DNA from: Coriobacteriia bacterium
Lineage (GTDB): Bacteria; Actinomycetota; Coriobacteriia; Anaerosomatales; JAENZW01
Length of the DNA stretch: 10,827 nucleotides
Assembly: GCA_029858605.1 (NCBI GenBank)
Contig: JAOUET010000049.1
Location: 1-10,827, forward strand
Direction: 5' to 3'
Position 1 is the stretch's first letter; each line of letters starts with the position of its first letter. The position numbers and the translations under genes are program-made. This document shows positions 6,088-10,827 of this stretch, one piece after another. The notes below the pieces were generated by a model. It made no database searches. It saw only the letters and a program-made list of their open reading frames with translations, and was not told the DNA's origin.

Positions 6088-6756
6088 CTATTCCGAACCC
6101 GACAGCCTCTCCTTCAGCATTCCGGCCGACCCGACCTTCGATACTGCGAGCACGTGGTCGCCCACGTGCAGCACCGTCTCCGGTCCTGGAACCAGGACTT
6201 CGCTATCGCGCACGACGGCAACGAGGCGAGCGGTAGGAGGCACGCCGAGCTCCGCGAGCGGCACTCCAAGCGCCGGGGAGTCGTCGGCGATTTGGAGTTC
6301 GACCAGCTCGAGCCCGCCCTTTAGAACGGTGAGTAGCGTGACGATGTGGCCGAGCCCGACCTCCTCGGTGAGCAAGCGAGCGATGATGCGCGTGTTGGAG
6401 ACCGCGATATCGACGCCGAAGCTCTCGTCGAAGAGCCATTCGTTGCGCGGGTCGTTGACTCTAGCGATCGTGAGCCGCGCCCCGTACTCTCGTCTGCCGA
6501 GGAGGCACACAACCAGGTTGTCCTCGTCGTCGCCAGTGACGGCGGCGACCGCATCGGCCCTGCCGACTTCCGCAGACTCGAGTACCGCAGGCTCGCACCC
6601 GTCGCCGCAAACCACGCGTACGTCCGTCATCTCTTCGGCAACACACTCTGCGCGTTTGCGGTCCTGCTCTACTATCACGACCTCGTGTTTCGCGTCTCGA
6701 AGCATCTCGGCAAGGTTAGCTCCGAGCTTCCCGCCCCCTACGACCAGAACGTACAT
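6088..6756 (-). CDS. trkA: TrkA-like RCK (KTN) protein, second of a pair
   Basis: This is a cytoplasmic regulator of K+/Na+ transport: RCK modules bind nucleotides and gate membrane partners. The 222 residues hold an RCK_N Rossmann domain with VVGGGKLG (GxGxxG, 5-12), the acidic residue E30 ending beta 2 (IVEQD), the GDDEDN turn, and RVNDPRNEWLF. A C-terminal RCK_C lobe covers about 135-215 (ELQIADDSPALGVPLAEL, GDHVLAV). It is one module only, about half of E. coli TrkA (458 residues, two modules fused). The start is ATG at 6756 with AAGGGAGG 6-7 nt upstream, and the upstream trkA stop is only 12 nt away. It closes an operon with an ATPase and the other RCK gene. No TrkH/KtrB gene is in view. 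The ribose-contacting acid is Glu here and Asp in its partner. Confidence 0.93.
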   Translation of the reverse strand: MYVLVVGGGKLGANLAEMLRDAKHEVVIVEQDRKRAECVAEEMTDVRVVCGDGCEPAVLESAEVGRADAVAAVTGDDEDNLVVCLLGRREYGARLTIARVNDPRNEWLFDESFGVDIAVSNTRIIARLLTEEVGLGHIVTLLTVLKGGLELVELQIADDSPALGVPLAELGVPPTARLVAVVRDSEVLVPGPETVLHVGDHVLAVSKVGSAGMLKERLSGSE

Positions 6757-6768
6757 CTGAGGCCTCCC

Positions 6769-7416
6769 TTACGGCGCGAGCATGCGCTCGAGGTGCTCGA
6801 GCGCCGAATCCGCCACTGCGATGTGGATGATGTCGCCGGCGTGCATGGCTGCGCCGCCCGTCGGCAAGAAGGACTTCCCGCTGCGCACTATTGCCACTAC
6901 GGCAATCTCTCCCGTGCGCGAGAGTTCGTCGATGGTGCGGCCGACCCATCTCTGGGGGACCTCGATGCTCACGAGACGCGCTTCGCCGTCGCCGAACGTG
7001 ATGCTTGCTGGGAGTTCTGAGTGCAGAAGGAGCGCCAGGACCTCATGGACGGACCACGTGACCGAGGCGACCGCCTGCACGCCGAGACGCCGGTATATCT
7101 CCGCGCGTCTGGGATCGTATATGCGTGCAACCACCTGCGGGACGCGGAAGACCTGCTTCGCGACCATCGCCGAGACGACGTTCGAGTTGTCGCCGCTCGT
7201 CACCGCGACGAAGGCGTCGGCGTGCTCGATTCCGGCGGCCACGAGAGTCCTGCGGTCGAATGCCTTGCCGCAGTGCTTGGTCCCGCTGAAGTCGGACAAC
7301 ATGCTGCCGAGCGCGGCTCTATCCTGGTCCACCACGCTCACCTCGTGTCCCTCCAACGAGAGGCGTCGGGCGAGCGTGGAACCCACGCGTCCGCAACCTG
7401 CAATCACCACTTTCAC
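6769..7416 (-). CDS. trkA: TrkA-like RCK (KTN) protein, first of a pair
   Basis: This is an RCK regulator of monovalent cation transport, 215 residues. The Rossmann half starts VVIAGCGRVG (GxGxxG at 7-12) and has D30 at the end of beta 2 (VVDQD), the SGDNSNVV turn, and ARIYDPRRAEIYRRLGV, typical of TrkA/KtrA. An RCK_C lobe covers about 137-211, with GRTIDEL and HAGDIIHIAV. The GTG start at 7416 overlaps the upstream ATPase stop in GTGA (7416-7413) and has GGGAGGAG 5 nt upstream, which implies translational coupling to the pump. The second RCK gene follows after 12 nt. A pair of single-module RCK proteins could assemble as homo- or hetero-rings. Family assignment is firm. The membrane partner is unknown: the coupled ATPase is the nearest candidate, and an unlinked Trk/Ktr channel is the conventional one. 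Confidence 0.94.
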   Translation of the reverse strand: MKVVIAGCGRVGSTLARRLSLEGHEVSVVDQDRAALGSMLSDFSGTKHCGKAFDRRTLVAAGIEHADAFVAVTSGDNSNVVSAMVAKQVFRVPQVVARIYDPRRAEIYRRLGVQAVASVTWSVHEVLALLLHSELPASITFGDGEARLVSIEVPQRWVGRTIDELSRTGEIAVVAIVRSGKSFLPTGGAAMHAGDIIHIAVADSALEHLERMLAP

Positions 7417-10325
7417 GGCGTCTCCTCCCTACAGGGGCGGCTCAGCTGTCCACCCGGAGGTGTATATCCCCCGTCCCTCCCCGCGTTGCTCCCGCCCGGG
7501 TGCGGGTGGAGGCGGCGGACGAACCATTTGCGAATCTCATCTGCGACAAGAAGAGTCGGCGCCAGGCAGGCCAGGAAGAGCCAGTCCTGTGCCGACAGCG
7601 GCACGAATCCGAATACGCGGGCCAGTGGCTCGATGTAGACAAGCGCCGCAAGCAACGCAATCTCGGATGCGATTCCGGCCAACAGCAGCTTATTGCTCAG
7701 AAGGCCGATCTGGAAGATGGATTCGCGGTTCGTGCGCTGTGCGAAGCCGTTGCCGATTTGCGTAGCGACGACCGCCGCGAACGTCATCGTTGTTGCAAAC
7801 ATGTAGAGCTGACCCGTGTCGGCGAGTTGCATGCCGGGTCGCCAGCCGTTGACCCAGTAGGCATAGTAGTACGCGAGCATGCAAGCGGCAGCCTGGAATG
7901 CTCCTAGGAAGAGATATGCTCGTGTCAGGACCCGGCGGTTGAGGAGCCTGTCCTTCGGAGCGCGGGGACTCCTGCGCATCACACCCGGTTCGGGTTTCTC
8001 GACCCCAAGGGCCAGCGCGGGAACGATGTCGGTACCCAGGTCGATGGCGAGGATCTGCAGCACCGTCAGCGGCAGAGGGATACGGAACAGCACGAAGAGG
8101 ATGAACGGGACTATCTCGGGGATGTTGCTCGTGAAGATATACGTTACGAAGCGCCGTATGTTGTCGTAGACGGCGCGGCCCTCTTCGACCGCATGCACGA
8201 TGCTTGCGAAGTTGTCGTCGGCAAGCACCATCTCTGCCGCCTCACGTGCGACATCGGTGCCGCACGTCCCCATCGCCACACCGATGTCCGCAGCCTTGAG
8301 CGCAGGGGCATCGTTCACGCCGTCGCCGGTCATGGCCACGATGTGACCCAGAGACTTCAGCGTCGTGGCGATGCGCATCTTGTGTTCGGGGGACACGCGT
8401 GCGAAGAGGACCTCCTGGCCGGAATCGAGCGAGGACGTGAGTTCCTCGACGGTCATGTCTTCGAGTTCCGAGCCGATGATGATGCGCAAGTCGGCACTGC
8501 GGACGATGCCTACGCGTCTCGCGATGGATTCGGCGGTCAGTCCGTAGTCGCCCGTGATCATGATGATTCGGATGCCCGCCGTACAACACTGCTCGACCAC
8601 CTCGGCGACTTCCGGCCGCGGTGGATCCATCATCGCCACGAGTCCCAGGAACGTGAGGTCGTGCTCGATCTCCTCGGCATCGGCGCGACCAACGGAATCG
8701 AGCTGCCTCGACGCAACGGCGAGAACGCGCAGTCCTCCGACGGCGAACTCGTCGTTGGCGGCCATCGCGGCATCGACTATCTGAGGGGTCATGACTTCGA
8801 CGCCGTCGGCCGAGAGAGCGTGCGTGCATAGCTCCAGCGTCTCCTTCGGCGCTCCCTTCACGAACGCGACGTAGGACTTCCCGTCACGGTGTGCGGTCGC
8901 CATGCGCTTGCGCCGCGAGTCGAACGGAGCCTCAACCAGCCTGGGCAGGCGTGACGCTTCGGCGTCGAGGTCCAGACCCGCCTTGCGTGCTGCGACGAGA
9001 AGCGCGGCCTCGGTCGGATCGCCGATGACGCGCCATGCGGGTGATGCCTCGTCGGGCTCGCGCAGGCGGGCGTTGCTGCACAGCGCTGCAGCACGCAGCA
9101 GCCGCTCGGCGCGTGCCTCTGTTTCCGCGTCCAGCGCCCGACCGTCCTTGCTCCGCAGTTCGCCGGAGGGGTCGTAGCCGGTACCCGTGACCTCTACTTC
9201 GACGCCGGGAAGGTAGACGTTGCGCACCGTCATCTCGTTCTGGGTAAGGGTGCCGGTCTTGTCCGTGCATATGACGGTCGTGGAGCCGAGCGTCTCGACC
9301 GACGAGAGCTTCTTGACGAGCGCGTTGCGCTTGGCCATGCGTTGCACGCCCATTGCGAGCGAGAGCGTTACCGTGGGGAGCAGGCCTTCGGGCACGTTTG
9401 CGACGATGATGCCCACCGAGAAGATGAACCCTTCGGCAAGACTTAGTCCTGCAAGGAAGTAGCCGAGGATGAAGAAGAGGATCCCCAAGCCAGTCGCGAG
9501 AAACGCCACGAGCCGAGTGACCCTCCCCATCTCCTTCTGAAGGGGTGAGAGGTCCTCTTCCAGGGACTGAGTCAGTGTTGCGATTGCACCGAACTGTGTC
9601 TTCATCCCCGTTGCGAATGCGATTGCGCGACCCCGACCGTATGCGACGGTTGTTCCCGCAAACACCAGGTTGGGGACTTCAGTGAGTGCCGAGAAGGACT
9701 CGGTCGCTGGCGAGGAGGTCCGCTTCGCAGGCTGTGACTCCCCGTTCAGTGTGGCTTGGTTGACTCGGAGGTCGAACTCGTCGATGACTCGCGCGTCTGC
9801 GCTGATGCTGTCGCCCTCTTCGAGCACCAGAACGTCGCCTGGGACGATCTCCGCAGCGAGGATCTCGCGCACGACACCCTCGCGCAGCACGTGTGCCTTT
9901 GCGGGCATCAGGCGCTTGAGCGCTTCGGTCGCCTTCTCAGCGCGGAACTCCTGCCAGAAGGAGAAGATGGCGTTGATGACGATAACGGCGAATATCGCCC
10001 AACCGAGTTCCGGCATGCCGCCCACAAACGCCAGCGCCCCGCCGATCCAGAGCATGATGGCAAACAGGTGGTAGAAGTTGGCGAGGAACTTCACGACAAG
10101 CGGGGTTCCGGCGACTTCGGCGATCTCGTTGGGGCCGAATCTTTCGAGCCGGAGCGCCGCTTCCTTCTCGTCGAGGCCTTGCGGGTCCGTCTCGAGAGCG
10201 CTGAAGAGATCGTCTGTGGGTATCGTCCAGTACTCTGTGCCAGGCGATGCCTCTGTCAGCGCGTCAGCGCCGGTCACTTCCCCCGCCCTTCGTGCGTCCG
10301 ATAGCCTCTCTTGGAGCCGACTCAC
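7413..10325 (-). CDS. P-type cation ATPase, Na+,K+-ATPase-like (P2C-type) signatures
   Basis: This is a primary cation pump of the inner membrane, 970 residues. In order: cation-ATPase N-terminal domain (about 31-100), actuator loop with NGES (194-197), phosphorylation site D355 in CTDKTGTLT, nucleotide-site FVKGAP (488-493), DPPR (567-570), ITGD (590-593) and TGDGVNDAP (666-674), with about ten membrane helices. Ion-site segments match Na+,K+-ATPase rather than SERCA: NVPEGLLPT in M4 (E313), YIFTSNIPE in M5 (Y729, S733, N734, E737) and IDLGTDIVPA in M6 (D762, D766). In M8, Q856 is kept but the position of Asp926 is N859. Na+ and/or K+ is the likely cargo; Ca2+ is less likely. The GTG at 10325 has GAGGAG 8 nt upstream; a GTG at codon 17 is possible. 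The tail (938-970) is Gly/Pro-rich and overlaps trkA. Confidence 0.95.
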   Translation of the reverse strand: MSRLQERLSDARRAGEVTGADALTEASPGTEYWTIPTDDLFSALETDPQGLDEKEAALRLERFGPNEIAEVAGTPLVVKFLANFYHLFAIMLWIGGALAFVGGMPELGWAIFAVIVINAIFSFWQEFRAEKATEALKRLMPAKAHVLREGVVREILAAEIVPGDVLVLEEGDSISADARVIDEFDLRVNQATLNGESQPAKRTSSPATESFSALTEVPNLVFAGTTVAYGRGRAIAFATGMKTQFGAIATLTQSLEEDLSPLQKEMGRVTRLVAFLATGLGILFFILGYFLAGLSLAEGFIFSVGIIVANVPEGLLPTVTLSLAMGVQRMAKRNALVKKLSSVETLGSTTVICTDKTGTLTQNEMTVRNVYLPGVEVEVTGTGYDPSGELRSKDGRALDAETEARAERLLRAAALCSNARLREPDEASPAWRVIGDPTEAALLVAARKAGLDLDAEASRLPRLVEAPFDSRRKRMATAHRDGKSYVAFVKGAPKETLELCTHALSADGVEVMTPQIVDAAMAANDEFAVGGLRVLAVASRQLDSVGRADAEEIEHDLTFLGLVAMMDPPRPEVAEVVEQCCTAGIRIIMITGDYGLTAESIARRVGIVRSADLRIIIGSELEDMTVEELTSSLDSGQEVLFARVSPEHKMRIATTLKSLGHIVAMTGDGVNDAPALKAADIGVAMGTCGTDVAREAAEMVLADDNFASIVHAVEEGRAVYDNIRRFVTYIFTSNIPEIVPFILFVLFRIPLPLTVLQILAIDLGTDIVPALALGVEKPEPGVMRRSPRAPKDRLLNRRVLTRAYLFLGAFQAAACMLAYYYAYWVNGWRPGMQLADTGQLYMFATTMTFAAVVATQIGNGFAQRTNRESIFQIGLLSNKLLLAGIASEIALLAALVYIEPLARVFGFVPLSAQDWLFLACLAPTLLVADEIRKWFVRRLHPHPGGSNAGRDGGYTPPGGQLSRPCREETP

Positions 10326-10327
10326 AA

Positions 10328-10356
10328 GTTGTACTCCTCGGCGGCTCGGGTATCAA
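10328..10356. promoter_or_regulatory. Candidate face-to-face promoters in the ATPase/GNAT spacer
   Basis: On the plus strand TTGTAC (10329-10334), a 16-nt spacer and TATCAA (10351-10356) resemble -35/-10 elements for the acetyltransferase, giving a leader of about 30 nt. On the minus strand the same bases read TTGATA (10356-10351), 17 nt, TACAAC (10333-10328), pointing at the ATPase. The minus-strand start of transcription would fall at about 10321, inside the annotated ATPase start, so that one is less likely unless the internal GTG is used. Confidence 0.3.
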
Positions 10357-10391
10357 GAGATGAGTTCGCGAGTCGTCGAGAGGTGCTACCG

Positions 10392-10827
10392 ATGCCCGAG
10401 ATCGTCGTGCGTGACGCAGATGTTGAAGACGCCGGCCAGATCGCCCGGATCTACAACCGATACGTTCTCGACTCTACTGCCACGTTCGACACCGAACCCA
10501 AGACCGCCGAGGAGAGACAGGCTTGGATCGCTCAGCACGACGAGCGGCATCCGGTCGTCGTAGCCGAGAGGGATGGCATTGCAGTGGGCTGGGGATCGCT
10601 GACTCGCTGGGGAGATCGACCTGCTTGGGAACGCACTGTCGAGGTGTCGACGTACGTCGACGAGAGTGCGCTCGGCACCGGCGTCGGTTCGGCGTTGACC
10701 GCTGTGCTTCTCGAGAGAGCGCTTCGAGCGGGCCATCATGCCGTGGTCGCCCAGATCGTCGGCGACAACGAGGCGAGCCTTCGCATCAGCGAGCGGTTCG
10801 GGTTCGAACGCGTGGGAGGGCTCGGCG
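10392..10827 (+). CDS. GNAT N-acetyltransferase, phosphinothricin acetyltransferase type, 3' end missing
   Basis: The product transfers an acetyl group from acetyl-CoA to an amine; relatives act on phosphinothricin, methionine sulfoximine or amino acids, and the true substrate is unknown. The ATG at 10392 has GAGAGG 8 nt upstream. The 145 codons in the window read through the GNAT core: N-terminal RDADVEDAGQIARIYN, typical of PAT-like enzymes, then ATFDTEPKTAEERQAW, the WERTVEVSTYVDE strand with E84 at a position usually acidic in the family, the acetyl-CoA loop LGTGVGSAL (94-102), and GDNEASLRISERFGFERVG. The family is about 165-180 residues, so about 20-35 are lost at the window edge. It is transcribed away from the ATPase operon across a 66-nt spacer. 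Confidence 0.92.
   Translation, partial: MPEIVVRDADVEDAGQIARIYNRYVLDSTATFDTEPKTAEERQAWIAQHDERHPVVVAERDGIAVGWGSLTRWGDRPAWERTVEVSTYVDESALGTGVGSALTAVLLERALRAGHHAVVAQIVGDNEASLRISERFGFERVGGLG

Noticed and set aside
6782..7765. 327-codon plus-strand frame opposite trkA and the ATPase 3' end
   Set aside because: Antisense to genes with clear family motifs; low-complexity Ser/Thr/Arg translation.
1..10827. CRISPR array, transposon, defence or secretion system
   Set aside because: No regularly spaced repeats, no terminal inverted repeats with a transposase, and every long gene belongs to a housekeeping or transport family.

Overview
The window looks like a stretch of ordinary chromosome from a high-G+C bacterium. 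GTG and TTG starts are frequent, Shine-Dalgarno sites are strong, and intergenic gaps are short. The gene content would suit Actinomycetota, perhaps a Coriobacteriia-like lineage, but that placement is an impression from gene content and composition. No rRNA, tRNA, CRISPR array, insertion sequence or phage gene was seen.

Left part, plus strand (1-5151): the window opens inside guaA (GMP synthase). Next come a stand-alone 90-residue AroQ-type chorismate mutase and, 5 nt later, a short type I-beta DAHP synthase. The two together resemble a split version of the fused Bacillus-type AroA. After them lie two small unrecognised genes. One encodes a 71-residue protein with eight regularly spaced Cys/His zinc-ligand candidates; the other encodes a 66-residue helical protein. 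Then comes pcrA, a UvrD-family helicase with a C-terminal Tudor-like domain.

Middle (5152-6087): a strong hairpin, a membrane PAP2 phosphatase gene on the plus strand, then two hairpins in the gap where plus- and minus-strand genes converge.

Right part, minus strand (10325 down to 6088): one compact operon encodes a large P-type cation ATPase with Na+,K+-ATPase-like (P2C-type) signatures, followed by two separate TrkA-like RCK proteins. The ATPase and first RCK genes overlap in a GTGA, and only 12 nt separate the two RCK genes. No Trk/Ktr membrane subunit is in the window, so the potassium-type gating modules are genetically tied to a primary cation pump instead.

Right edge: a GNAT acetyltransferase of the phosphinothricin-acetyltransferase type starts divergently from the ATPase and is cut by the window end. 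The 66-nt divergent spacer holds what may be two face-to-face promoters.

The most interesting points are the P2C-ATPase/RCK/RCK operon, the chorismate mutase that ends just short of a usual active-site residue beside its DAHP synthase, and the small zinc protein with cross-brace-like ligand spacing. All alignments were made by eye from memory of the families.
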